Shown in pieces: positions 47,075-55,477 of a stretch of DNA of 64,000 nucleotides; within the stretch, counting starts at the first letter, position 1, and each line of letters begins with the position of its first letter. The translations under genes were made by a program, and so were the position numbers. The stretch is from Methylocella tundrae. GTDB lineage: Bacteria; Pseudomonadota; Alphaproteobacteria; Rhizobiales; Beijerinckiaceae. A model generated the notes under the pieces. That model made no database searches. It saw nothing but the letters and a program-made list of their open reading frames with translations, and was not told the origin of the DNA. The stretch is taken from positions 62,001 to 126,000 of the forward strand of contig NZ_CABFMQ020000098.1 in NCBI RefSeq assembly GCF_901905185.1, written 5' to 3'.

Positions 47075-47314
47075 TTACAAATTGAACTCTCTCTTTATGA
47101 TCAGAAAGAGCTGCGTCGCGCTATGCCGATCAAATTGAAGCGTCTGGCTCTGCTTTTGCGGCGTTTCACGCTCAGCAGAGCCTCGCGTGTCGAGTTGCAG
47201 TATTGGGGCTTCGGCACCCTCTATTGTCAAGATCGACCAATAGCACGGCACCTGGGTTGGATGGAGTTTTGGTCGCTTGATCTCGTCGCCAACAAGCTCA
47301 GTTACTAAAGCCAT
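47075..47314 (-). CDS. small conserved-looking protein of unknown function
   Basis: A 79-residue protein, MALVTELVGDEIKRPKLHPT at the start, with LQLDTRGSAERETPQKQSQT in the middle and a hydrophobic/basic end LIIKREFNL. The ATG at 47314 is preceded by AGGGAAAAGGGA, a strong ribosome binding site, which argues for a real gene. No domain was recognised and no membrane segment or signal is visible. Codon use is more AT-rich in third positions than in the neighbours (rplS, the hydrolase), suggesting later acquisition. An in-frame TTG at 47341 is a less likely start. Confidence 0.55.
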   Translation of the reverse strand: MALVTELVGDEIKRPKLHPTQVPCYWSILTIEGAEAPILQLDTRGSAERETPQKQSQTLQFDRHSATQLFLIIKREFNL

Positions 47315-47422
47315 TCCCTTTTCCCTCTCGGACTGCCTCAAAAAGCCGCGTTATCGGTCATCGAATTCTCAGCCTGCTGAAGACGCAGGATGCGTGCTAT
47401 GGTCAATCGCGATTAAAGGGGC

Positions 47423-48238
47423 TCACTCCATTCCCTCGACCGCCGCCCAAATCCGCGCAAGATCTTCCGGGCGCGACAGCCTATGATCGCCATCCTTGAT
47501 CAGCGTCAAGGTCGCGGGGTCGCCATGCATGTGCTCGATCAAGGTCAGGGCGTGACGCCAGGGCACATCCTCGTCCTGCATGCCTTGCAGGATATGCACG
47601 GGGCAATGGCTGCGGATCGTCGCGTCAAGGAGAAGGTGGCGGCGACCTTCCTCGATGAGTTCGCGGCTGATCGGATCGGGCTCGGGCCGGTAGCGCGATG
47701 GTCGAGGCCAGACCCCTTTCGCCTTCAGCGCCGCCCGCGCCTTCGCCGGCATCCTGTCCCAGATCAATTTCTCCGTGAAATCCACAGCCGGCGCGATCAG
47801 CACGAGCCCATGCAGACGCGCGGACTCGCCAGCCGCGAAAAGCGCCCGCGCGGCCAAAAGCGCCAGCCAGCCGCCCATCGACGATCCAATGAGAATTTGC
47901 GGGCCCTCGGTCAGCGCGCGCACTACGGCCAGCGCTTCTTCCAGCCAGAGGCCGATCGTCGAATCGTCGAAACACCCCTCCGACTCGCCGTGACCGGAAT
48001 AGTCGAAGCGCACATAAGCTCTTCCGGCCTCGCCAGCCGCGCGCTCGAGATAGCTCGCCTTTTCGCCGCGCATGATGGAGCGAAAGCCGCCAAGCCACAC
48101 AAGGCCCACGCCATCGCCAGCGGAAGCGGCGCGCCGCAAAAAGGCGATGCGCCGGGCCTTCGCCCCTTCCCCGACATGAAGAAACCGCGGCTCCCCCGGC
48201 GCCAAGATCCCGATTTGCAAAGCCCGCTCTTCCACCAC
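47423..48238 (-). CDS. alpha/beta hydrolase
   Basis: A 271-residue serine hydrolase of the alpha/beta fold. The nucleophile elbow is ILIGSSMGGWLAL, the oxyanion region precedes FDYSGHGESEG, Asp is expected near LQGMQDEDVPW, and His in KDGDHRLSRPEDL. It resembles palmitoyl-protein-thioesterase ABHD10-like and YqiA/lysophospholipase-like enzymes, but the substrate is unknown. The start is a GTG at 48238. It diverges from the GT4 gene at 48332. Confidence 0.85.
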   Translation of the reverse strand: MVEERALQIGILAPGEPRFLHVGEGAKARRIAFLRRAASAGDGVGLVWLGGFRSIMRGEKASYLERAAGEAGRAYVRFDYSGHGESEGCFDDSTIGLWLEEALAVVRALTEGPQILIGSSMGGWLALLAARALFAAGESARLHGLVLIAPAVDFTEKLIWDRMPAKARAALKAKGVWPRPSRYRPEPDPISRELIEEGRRHLLLDATIRSHCPVHILQGMQDEDVPWRHALTLIEHMHGDPATLTLIKDGDHRLSRPEDLARIWAAVEGME

Positions 48239-48331
48239 CCGACGCGCCCGTCTATGCTCGATTCTTCCGGTTGTATCGAGAATTTATGGTTCCGCTTTGC
48301 AGCCTTTGTTCTTTGAACGCAGTCACGTTTA

Positions 48332-49555
48332 ATGTCATCAGGCTCAAGCTCACCATTTCGTGACAGGGCGACGCACCCGCTGGCGGGCGTCACCGTGCTC
48401 CAGATCGTTCCGGACCTCGAGCCCGGCCCCGTCGCCCGCGCGGCGATCGACATCGCTGGCGCTCTGAGCCGCGTCGGCGCCAATGCGCTGGTCGCCAGCC
48501 GCGGCGGCGCCCTCGTCAGCGAGCTGCAGGCCAAGGGCGGCGTCTTCACGCGCTTTCCCGCCGATGCGAGAAACCCCGTGAGCATGGCGCTGAACGTGCG
48601 CCGCCTGACGCAATTGATCAAAACCGAGCGCGTCGACATCGTTCATGCGCGCTCGCGCGCCCCTGCCTGGGTCGCCTATGGCGCGACGCGCCTCATCAAG
48701 ACGCCGTTCGTCACCAGCTTCCAGGGGTTTTACGCGCGCGGCGGACCGCTCGCCTTGCGCTATAACTCGATCATGGCGCGGGGCGATTCGATCATCGCCG
48801 ATTCGGCCCATACCGCGGACCTGATCGTCAATCTCTATCCGGCAGCCAAAGCCAAGGTTCACGTTGTCCTCGGCGGCGTCGATTGCCGCGTTTTTGTGCC
48901 GAAGGCCGTTGCGCCGGCGAGAGTCCAGGCCGTGCGGCGGCTTTGGGGCGCAGCGCCCGACGAGCGCGTGGTCTTGCTGGCGGCCGGCGCACGCGCCTCG
49001 AGCAGCTATAAGAGCCTGATCGAGGCGGTTCTGAGATTGGCCAGCCAGGATGCCGCCGCGACGCTTCTGCGCGAAGCCAAATTCATTATCGCCTGCGACG
49101 AGCCCGGCGCCGCCTTCGCCAAGGAAATCGACGCCGCGATCGCCAAGGCGGGGTTGCAATCCGTCATGCGGCGCAGCGAGATCGGCCCGGACCGGGCCGC
49201 CGCCTTGCTTGCGGCGTCGGCCGTGGTTGCGCTTTCTGCCAATCCCGACGCCTTTGCCGGATTTGCGCTCGAGGCGCAGGCAATGGGAGCGCCTGTGATC
49301 GTCGGGGCCTCGGGCGCCGCGTCGGAAACCATTCTCGCGCCGCCCGGCGTCGATGAAACCGCCCGGACCGGCTGGCGGACGCTCCCTGACGAACGGGCGC
49401 TCGCCCATGCATTGAGCGAGACCTTAAGCCTTGGCGCGACGGCGCGCGATCGGCTTTCCTTGCGGGCGCGAGCTCACGTCGAATCGCAGTTCTCCATCGA
49501 GATGCTGCGATCGCAGACCCTCAGCGCCTATGCGGCGGCGCGCGGCGACGGCTGA
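48332..49555 (+). CDS. glycosyltransferase family 4
   Basis: A 407-residue GT-B transferase. The N-terminal part has VLQIVPDLEPGPVARAAIDIA and IVHARSRAPAWVAY; the C-terminal nucleotide-sugar domain has VVLLAAGARASSSYKSLIEA and the EX7E-like end NPDAFAGFALEAQAMGAPVI. It is similar to transferases of lipopolysaccharide or exopolysaccharide pathways; a specific role cannot be read from the sequence. It precedes infC by 181 bases. Confidence 0.88.
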   Translation: MSSGSSSPFRDRATHPLAGVTVLQIVPDLEPGPVARAAIDIAGALSRVGANALVASRGGALVSELQAKGGVFTRFPADARNPVSMALNVRRLTQLIKTERVDIVHARSRAPAWVAYGATRLIKTPFVTSFQGFYARGGPLALRYNSIMARGDSIIADSAHTADLIVNLYPAAKAKVHVVLGGVDCRVFVPKAVAPARVQAVRRLWGAAPDERVVLLAAGARASSSYKSLIEAVLRLASQDAAATLLREAKFIIACDEPGAAFAKEIDAAIAKAGLQSVMRRSEIGPDRAAALLAASAVVALSANPDAFAGFALEAQAMGAPVIVGASGAASETILAPPGVDETARTGWRTLPDERALAHALSETLSLGATARDRLSLRARAHVESQFSIEMLRSQTLSAYAAARGDG

Positions 49556-49736
49556 TAAGACATTTTTTGCTGGTCTGATTAAATAATGCGCAGACGAAAG
49601 CGCCACTTTACGTGGCGAGCATTGACTTCGTCGGGTAATGAACCGATGTTTTATTTTGAGTCCATTCATTGATGCGGCCATAGGCGGTTTGGCGTCCAGT
49701 CTGGATTTGATCAATCACCATGAAGGAGACAACGCC
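49556..49736 (+). promoter_or_regulatory. infC leader
   Basis: The 181-base leader contains a small hairpin CGCCAC-TTTAC-GTGGCG at 49601-49617 and ends in AAGGAG (49723-49728) eight bases before the AUU start codon. It should hold the infC promoter and the site of IF-3 autocontrol. Confidence 0.5.
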
Positions 49737-50276
49737 ATTCGCCGTCCGATGAAAGCTCCCCCGGTCCCGCAAAAGGACGGGCCACGCATCAACCGCGAAA
49801 TCCGCGCCCGTGAAATTCAGTTAATCGACGCCGAAGGCCAAAATCGAGGCGTCGTCGATACGCTCGTAGCGCAGCAATCAGCTGATGAAGCCGGCCTCGA
49901 TCTCGTCGAGATCGTTCCCACCGCAAATCCGCCCGTTTGCAAAATTCTCGACTACGGCAAGTTCCGCTTCCTCGAGCAGAAGAAATCGGCCGAGGCCCGG
50001 AAGAAGCAGAAGATCGTCGAGATCAAGGAAATCAAGCTCCGTCCCGGCATCGACGAGCACGATTACGACACCAAGATGAAGGCCGTCCGGCGCTTTTTCG
50101 AAGAAGGCGATAAAGTCAAGGTGACGCTCCGCTTTCGCGGCCGTGAAATGGCCCATCAGGATCTTGGCTTCAGGCTTCTGGAGCGCGTGAAAACCGAAAC
50201 CGGGACGATCGCCAAAGTCGAAGCCGAACCGTCAATGGAGGGGCGCCAGATGGTCATGGTGCTCGCGCCGAAATAA
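49737..50276 (+). CDS. infC: translation initiation factor IF-3, AUU start
   Basis: IF-3 binds 30S and discriminates against non-standard start codons. The protein from ATT at 49737 is 179 residues, the family's normal size: [41 protein letters not shown] (abbreviated), the basic linker [15 protein letters not shown], and the C-terminal domain ending [18 protein letters not shown] lies eight bases before the ATT. An ATG four codons later (49749) lacks a correctly placed Shine-Dalgarno motif, and an earlier ATG at 49638 would add a non-family extension. An AUU start makes synthesis self-limiting, as in E. coli. Confidence 0.93.
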   Translation: MRRPMKAPPVPQKDGPRINREIRAREIQLIDAEGQNRGVVDTLVAQQSADEAGLDLVEIVPTANPPVCKILDYGKFRFLEQKKSAEARKKQKIVEIKEIKLRPGIDEHDYDTKMKAVRRFFEEGDKVKVTLRFRGREMAHQDLGFRLLERVKTETGTIAKVEAEPSMEGRQMVMVLAPK

Positions 50277-50446
50277 GCGCGAGCGGGGCCCTCGCCCCGC
50301 TTCCAAACAGATTCGATTCCGCGCTCAAAGAAGCGAGCGTCATCTCGGCGAATGGGCAGCGTCGGAGCGCCATCCCGGCGCTCTTTTCATGTCTGTCCCG
50401 GCTCGGCCAGCGCGAACGACCCACCGTCACAAAGAGCCGATTCGGC

Positions 50447-50980
50447 TTAACTATCGCGTTCGCCCGCAGAGGCTGACGCCGGCGCCGCGAGGTGAACGAA
50501 GCTTTCGACCACCCTCTCATAGACGGGACGCTTGAAAGGAATGATCAGATCGACAAGATGGTCGATCGGAGCCCAGCGCCATGCGTCGAATTCCGGCTTC
50601 TGGCCGCCGGCCGGATTGTCGATATCTATCTCGCCGTCATCGCCTTCAAAGCGCAGGGCGAACCATTTCTGGCGTTGCCCCTGGAAGCGGCCTTTCCACG
50701 ACTTTCTCGAATATTCCTCGGGGAGATCGTAAGTATACCAGTCGGGCGATTCAGCGAGAAGGGAGGCTGAATACACGTTGGTCTCCTCGCGCAGCTCCCG
50801 CATAGCGGCGTCGAAGGGATTCTCCCCGGGGTCGATGCCCCCTTGCGGCATTTGCCATTCATGGCCGACGCGCGGCTGTTCGAGCGGCCTTTTCGAGCGT
50901 CTGCGGCCGACGAACACGAGCCCGTCGCGGTTGAGCAACATGATGCCGACGCACGGACGATAATTCCCAAACTGCGTCAC
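50447..50980 (-). CDS. rppH: RNA pyrophosphohydrolase
   Basis: A 177-residue Nudix hydrolase that removes pyrophosphate from 5'-triphosphorylated mRNA and so starts decay (IalA/NudH in alphaproteobacterial literature). It begins [21 protein letters not shown] and the Nudix box is complete: [21 protein letters not shown] (21 residues; key ones Gly-x5-Glu and REVREE-type REET). The start is a GTG at 50980. It is downstream of ctpA and envC on the same strand but 313 bases away. Confidence 0.95.
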   Translation of the reverse strand: MTQFGNYRPCVGIMLLNRDGLVFVGRRRSKRPLEQPRVGHEWQMPQGGIDPGENPFDAAMRELREETNVYSASLLAESPDWYTYDLPEEYSRKSWKGRFQGQRQKWFALRFEGDDGEIDIDNPAGGQKPEFDAWRWAPIDHLVDLIIPFKRPVYERVVESFVHLAAPASASAGERDS

Positions 50981-51150
50981 TGGATAACCTCGCCTCTCAT
51001 CAAGCCCGAGGGATCGCGTCGAACCTGAACCGCTCGTTGCGAGGTATTAACCTGCGCTAGGGCCCCTGCGTCTAACGGCGCGACGCTTGAAGTCGAAAGC
51101 CCGGCCGCAGGCAGCTTCAAATATGTTGAACGCTCCCGTCATATGGTCCA

Positions 51151-51179
51151 GAGCGCGATTTCATCGGTAAATCGCGCTC
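51151..51179. repeat. perfect 11-base palindrome, family C-like
   Basis: GAGCGCGATTT (51151-51161), loop CATCGGT, AAATCGCGCTC (51169-51179). The arms resemble the outer arms of family C elements at 13108 and 59280. Confidence 0.75.
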
Positions 51180-51191
51180 CTCCTTGTGCTG

Positions 51192-51229
51192 GCGCGATGA
51201 TCGAAACTGAACCATCGCGCTTCTTTTTT
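51192..51229 (+). repeat. hairpin followed by T-tract
   Basis: GCGCGATG and CATCGCGC pair over eight bases with a 13-base loop, followed by TTCTTTTTT. It looks like a plus-strand intrinsic terminator, but no plus-strand gene ends nearby, so a repeat element is more likely. Confidence 0.5.
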
Positions 51230-51293
51230 GTCGCGACGCCGGGCTTTTCAGAACCGCACGGCTTTCCCAGTCATGCCAAGCGCGCGGCCGGGC

Positions 51294-52637
51294 TTAATTC
51301 GGGACTTTCTCGGCTTCGTCGGCCGGTTGCGTTGTCGTCTTGCTCGAGGTCTTCGTCACGCCGCGCAGAATGTCTTCGGCGGCGGCGAGCTGCTTATCGT
51401 CCTTTTCATTCGGCGGAACATAAGCCTGAGATCCGCCCTTTTCATCATCGCCGTTCTTCAGATGACCCTTGAGCGAAGCCTCGCCCTTGGTGTCGTCCTT
51501 GCCTTTCAGATCGTCCGGAACGTCTTCCAGCACGATGACGTCGGGCTCAATGCCCTTCGCCTGAATGGAGCGGCCGGATGGCGTGTAATACCGCGCCGTC
51601 GTCAACCGCACGGCGCCATTGTTCTGGCCGAGCGGAATGATCGTCTGCACTGAACCCTTGCCGAAAGAACGCGTGCCGAGGATCGTCGCGCGCTTGTGAT
51701 CCTGGAGGGCGCCGGCGACGATTTCGGAGGCTGAGGCCGAACCGCCGTTGATCAGCACCACCAGAGGCTTGCCTTTCGAAAGATCGCCGGGATGAGCGTT
51801 ATAGCGCATCGACTCGTCGGCGTTGCGGCCGCGCGTCGAAACAATCTCGCCACGATCGATGAAAGCGTTGGAAACCGCGATCGACTGATCGAGGAGACCG
51901 CCCGGGTTATTGCGCAGATCGAGAATATAACCCTTGAACTTATCAGCCGGGATATCCGTCTGGAATTTCTTGATGGCGTCAACGACGCCGTCCCCGGTCT
52001 GTTCGTTGAACTGGGTGATCCGGATATAGCCGATATCATCGCCGACCTGGTGCTCGCGAACCGACTTGATCTGAATGACGGCGCGCGTCAGCTTGATGTC
52101 CTGGGGATCCTTGTTCGGCCCGCGCAGCACTTTCAAGGTCACGGCCGTGTTCGGAGCGCCGCGCATTTTGTCAACGGCCTGGTTGAGGGTCAGACCCTGC
52201 ACATTCTCCCCGTCGATCGCGGAGATGATGTCGCCCGACAGGATGCCGCCGCGAGAGGCGGGCGTATCGTCAATCGGGGTCACGACCTTGATGAGGCCGT
52301 CTTCCTGAGTCACCTCGATGCCGAGACCGCCGAACTCACCCCGCGTCTGCACCTGCATGTCGCGGAAGCTCTTCGCGTCCATATAGCTCGAATGCGGATC
52401 GAGAGAACTCAGCATGCCGTTGATCGCGGCCTCGACGAGCTTCTGCTCGTCCGGCTTTTCGACATAATCGGAACGGATTTTTTCGAAGACATCGCCGAAG
52501 AGATTGAGATTTCGATAGGTATCGGACGCGGCCGCACGCGCCATGCCATCCGAAAACACTCTCGTCTGCGTACCGAGCGTAACAACCGAGGCGCCAAGAA
52601 CGGCGCCAAGCATGACCAGTGAAACCTTCCGCATCAT
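51294..52637 (-). CDS. ctpA: C-terminal processing peptidase, S41 family
   Basis: A 447-residue periplasmic serine protease with an N-terminal signal/anchor (RKVSLVMLGAVLGASVVTLG), a PDZ domain at about 100-175, and the S41 catalytic core with the Ser within INGGSASASEIVAGAL (about residue 302) and Lys327 in GTRSFGKGSVQT. CtpA degrades cell-wall hydrolases or processes envelope proteins. The C-terminal 70 residues are Lys/Asp/Ser-rich and low complexity. The start ATG-ATG at 52637 overlaps the stop of envC (ATGA), so the two are coupled; paired ctpA-envC is conserved in Alphaproteobacteria. Confidence 0.95.
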   Translation of the reverse strand: MMRKVSLVMLGAVLGASVVTLGTQTRVFSDGMARAAASDTYRNLNLFGDVFEKIRSDYVEKPDEQKLVEAAINGMLSSLDPHSSYMDAKSFRDMQVQTRGEFGGLGIEVTQEDGLIKVVTPIDDTPASRGGILSGDIISAIDGENVQGLTLNQAVDKMRGAPNTAVTLKVLRGPNKDPQDIKLTRAVIQIKSVREHQVGDDIGYIRITQFNEQTGDGVVDAIKKFQTDIPADKFKGYILDLRNNPGGLLDQSIAVSNAFIDRGEIVSTRGRNADESMRYNAHPGDLSKGKPLVVLINGGSASASEIVAGALQDHKRATILGTRSFGKGSVQTIIPLGQNNGAVRLTTARYYTPSGRSIQAKGIEPDVIVLEDVPDDLKGKDDTKGEASLKGHLKNGDDEKGGSQAYVPPNEKDDKQLAAAEDILRGVTKTSSKTTTQPADEAEKVPN

Positions 52638-54022
52638 CCGCGAACCTTTTGCAATTCCGGCTTCGCCCACCATGGGCCCGGATCGATCGCCGCCCCGTCT
52701 TTCCGAAACTCGATATAGAGGATAGGCTGCGCCGCCCCGATAGCTATAGCCGCAGCCGTCTTTGCCGATCCGTCGCCCATCACCGCGACCGGCTCCCCAG
52801 CCAAAATGAACTGCCCTACGTTTACGTTGATCCGATCCATCCCTGCAAGAATAATATAGTAACCCTGCCCCGCATTGATGATCAAGAGTTGTCCATAGGT
52901 GCGATAAGGCCCAGCATAGGCTGCCCAACCATCGCAGGGCGAGGCTACAACCGCCTGCGGGCGCGTTGCAATCAACATGCCCTTCTCAGCGCCGCCAAAA
53001 CCGTCCGGCGCGCCAAAGCCGCGCTGAAGCGAACCCGCTACGGGCAGCGGCAGCAACCCCTTCGTATCCGCGAAAGCGCTCGCGGGGGCGAGCCGCGCAG
53101 GATCCTTGAACGGCGCCATCGCCAGCTTGCGCTGCGCTTCCGGCACCGCCGCCTGCGCCGCCTTCTGCGCTTCGTCAGACTTGCGCGCAGCCTCCGCCCC
53201 GCGGGCGGCGGCGGCATTCTCGGTCTCCATTCTGGCAATCAGATCTTTAAGGCTCGCAGCCTGTTTGGCAAGCTCAGCCGCGCGCGCATTTTCCGCGCCC
53301 AGCGCCTCTTCCGCCGCCGCCAGCGCGGATTGGCGGGCGTCGATCAGAGCGGCGAGACGCTGACGATCGACGCCGAGTTTCTCGACGTCGCCTGCGAGTG
53401 AATCGCGCTCAGTGGCGATCGAACGGCGCAATTGTAACAAATCCGAGAGGTCGGAGGCGAGCGCTTCAGTCTCGGCGCGCATCTCGGGAAGCACTGAACC
53501 CAGCATCATTGACGTTCTGATCGCCGCCAGCATGTCTTCTGGAGCGACGAGCAGAGCCGGCGGCGGCTTGCGTCCCATCCGCTGCAGGGCCGCCAGAATC
53601 TCGGCGATGACCTGGCGACGGCTGGCGAGCGAGCGCCGGATCGCCTCCTCGCTTCCGGTCAGCGTATCAAGTCTTGCTTCCGCCTCGCTGATCTTGCGTT
53701 CGCGGCCGTCGATTGTTTGCACGAGATCAACCAGCGCCGTTGAAAGCTTCGCCCGATCGGTGCGGATCGAGGCGACCTCCGCTTCGATTTTGGCGCGTTG
53801 CTCCTGCGAGGCCTCGATCGTGTCCTGCATGCCGCGCAGTTCGAGCCGGCGCCCGCTCAACGCATCGGCGCTGTCGGATTTTTGCATTTGGGGCGGCGGG
53901 TCTTGCGGTGTGGCTTGCGCGAGGGCTTGCGGCGAAAAAGACAAAAGGCTGACCACGAGCGCCAGCGATGCCGCTCTCTTCGCGCCGAAGCCGCTGCGGT
54001 CAGGCAAAATTCGATGAATCAC
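52634..54022 (-). CDS. envC: EnvC-like murein hydrolase activator (degenerate M23 domain)
   Basis: A periplasmic activator of division amidases. A signal peptide (AASLALVVSLLSFSPQALAQA) precedes a long coiled coil (about residues 50-300) and a C-terminal LytM/M23 domain. The M23 metal-binding residues are missing: where active enzymes have HxGxD the sequence reads KGMLIAT, and the later HxH strand reads YIILAG. This is the state in E. coli EnvC, which activates AmiA/AmiB rather than cutting peptidoglycan. The start is uncertain: GTG at 54022 puts the signal peptide near the N-terminus, while an ATG at 54103 inside the tetR stop region would add 27 residues. Confidence 0.85.
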   Translation of the reverse strand: MIHRILPDRSGFGAKRAASLALVVSLLSFSPQALAQATPQDPPPQMQKSDSADALSGRRLELRGMQDTIEASQEQRAKIEAEVASIRTDRAKLSTALVDLVQTIDGRERKISEAEARLDTLTGSEEAIRRSLASRRQVIAEILAALQRMGRKPPPALLVAPEDMLAAIRTSMMLGSVLPEMRAETEALASDLSDLLQLRRSIATERDSLAGDVEKLGVDRQRLAALIDARQSALAAAEEALGAENARAAELAKQAASLKDLIARMETENAAAARGAEAARKSDEAQKAAQAAVPEAQRKLAMAPFKDPARLAPASAFADTKGLLPLPVAGSLQRGFGAPDGFGGAEKGMLIATRPQAVVASPCDGWAAYAGPYRTYGQLLIINAGQGYYIILAGMDRINVNVGQFILAGEPVAVMGDGSAKTAAAIAIGAAQPILYIEFRKDGAAIDPGPWWAKPELQKVRG

Positions 54023-54095
54023 TGTCGCTCTCAAGCCGGCTACACTCAAGGCGGAACATGGCCGAAGCGCGGCGGATCCTGCAACATCGCGGTGT

Positions 54096-54710
54096 TCAAG
54101 CATCGCGCGAGAGCGCCGCCGCCTTGCTGAATGCTCGGCCGACATAAAGCCGGACGAGTTCGCGCGCCTCTGCGATGAGCGCCTCCTGCCCGGCCCCGGC
54201 TTCTTCCTGGGCGACAACCGGCGCGATTTTCAAAAGGTGGAGAAGCACCGCCGCCATGCGCTCGGCCTCGGCCCCCGGCAAGGTCGTTGTGGCGGCGACA
54301 AGCAGCGTCGCGAGCCGTTCGCGTATGCTGTTGCGCACCGTCGAGCGCTTGTCGGCGGCGTCGCTGCGCGCATCGACAAGCGCGACCGCGACGGATCGAT
54401 CGGATCGTAGGTCGAGCATGAGGTCGACCAGGGCGTCCGCGATCGCATCCGGCGAGAGCTTCGGCGCCCGCTCTGCGATGCCGTCGAGTGATTCCTTGAG
54501 AAGCGCCCAGTAGCGGCTGAGGATAGCGTCGGCGAGCACATCCTTGGTCGGAAAGAAGCGGTAAAGCGAGCCGATGGCGGTATTCGACCGCGCCGCGATC
54601 TCGCTCATCGTGGCGCCGTCATAGCCCTTCTCGGTGAATACGGCGGCGCCGGCGTCCATGATCGCGGCCACGCGCAATTTGCCGCGCGACCGCTTTGGTT
54701 CGAGCGCCAT
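54096..54710 (-). CDS. TetR family transcriptional regulator
   Basis: A 204-residue repressor-type regulator. The N-terminal helix-turn-helix region is GAAVFTEKGYDGATMSEIAARSNTAIGSLYRFFPTKD, of which the recognition part is SNTAIGSLYRFFPTKD. The C-terminal ligand domain (KESLDGIAERAP to the end) is of the TetR_C type seen in AcrR-like proteins. It diverges from the isochorismatase-fold gene, its likeliest target. The ATG at 54710 is preferred; the frame extends to 54743. Confidence 0.85.
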   Translation of the reverse strand: MALEPKRSRGKLRVAAIMDAGAAVFTEKGYDGATMSEIAARSNTAIGSLYRFFPTKDVLADAILSRYWALLKESLDGIAERAPKLSPDAIADALVDLMLDLRSDRSVAVALVDARSDAADKRSTVRNSIRERLATLLVAATTTLPGAEAERMAAVLLHLLKIAPVVAQEEAGAGQEALIAEARELVRLYVGRAFSKAAALSRDA

Positions 54711-54718
54711 CGCGGCCG

Positions 54719-54747
54719 TTGACTTTTGCGAGCACATCCTCAACTAT
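54719..54747 (+). promoter_or_regulatory. sigma-70-like promoter for the isochorismatase-fold gene
   Basis: TTGACT (54719-54724) and AACTAT (54742-54747) are separated by 17 bases on the plus strand, about 100 bases before the ATG at 54846 and just upstream of tetR. This is a pattern match only. Confidence 0.4.
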
Positions 54748-54845
54748 CCGTTTTACGAATTCATCCTCGCATATCATCGCATCGCGCGGCCGTCACCTTG
54801 CGCGCTCCGCGCCGCCGGGAGCCGCGCCTCGCAGAAAGACGCCAA

Positions 54846-55433
54846 ATGTCCGATTTTGATCTCCGCGCCGCCGCTCTCGTTCTGATCGACCTGCAAAACG
54901 GCATTGTCGGAATGCCTCTTGAGCCGCGTTCCGGAACGACGACGCTCGCCACGGGCAAATCTCTCGCCGGCCGTTTCCGGGCAGCTGGCGCGCCGGTGAT
55001 TCTGCTGCGCGTCGCATTTGCTGAAGACTTTGCCGACAGGCCGCCGCCGCGCGTCGATCAGCCGATGGCGCGTCCGGAAGGCGGATTGCCTGCTGACTGG
55101 AGCACGCTCGCGGAAGGGCTCGCGCAGCCAACCGACATTGTCATCACCAAGCGGCAATGGGGAGCCTTCTACGGGACCGAGCTCGATCTCCAACTGCGGC
55201 GGCGCGGCGTCCGGACGATTGTGCTCGGAGGGGTTGCGACCAATTTTGGCGTCGAATCGACGGCGCGCCAGGCCTGGGAGCATGGCTATGAGGTCATCCT
55301 CGTGGAAGACGCCTGCGCCGGCATATCGGCGGAACTGCACGATATGGCAATCCGGCATATCTTTCCGCGCATCGCCCGGGTGGCTCAAAGCCGGGACATC
55401 ACTTTCGCCGGCGCCAGCGGCGAGCTCGCCTGA
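54846..55433 (+). CDS. isochorismatase-fold hydrolase with Gly in place of the catalytic Cys
   Basis: A 195-residue cysteine-hydrolase superfamily member (Rossmann-like fold shared by isochorismatases, nicotinamidases and YcaC-type proteins). Asp15 in LVLIDLQNGIVG and Lys102 in ITKRQWGAFYGTEL fill two positions of the triad. The third motif reads GGVATNFGVESTARQA, where the usual Cys is Gly135. True isochorismatases (EntB, PhzD) also lack the Cys, so a vinyl-ether hydrolase or a non-hydrolytic role is possible. The ATG at 54846 begins MSDFDLRAAAL. It diverges from tetR. Confidence 0.82.
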   Translation: MSDFDLRAAALVLIDLQNGIVGMPLEPRSGTTTLATGKSLAGRFRAAGAPVILLRVAFAEDFADRPPPRVDQPMARPEGGLPADWSTLAEGLAQPTDIVITKRQWGAFYGTELDLQLRRRGVRTIVLGGVATNFGVESTARQAWEHGYEVILVEDACAGISAELHDMAIRHIFPRIARVAQSRDITFAGASGELA

Positions 55434-55477
55434 CGCACGATGTGGATGCGAAAAATCCGCAGCTTTCGGCGCGGTCT

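Larger units (their letters stand above)
50981..51293. other. 313-base spacer between ctpA and rppH, mostly repeats
   Basis: No gene seen. The ctpA-proximal half holds two strong hairpins (51151-51179 and 51192-51229). The rppH promoter should lie near 50990-51060. Confidence 0.5.

Noticed and set aside
51221..51229. Terminator for ctpA or rppH
   Set aside because: The T-run is on the plus strand while both genes are on the minus strand.
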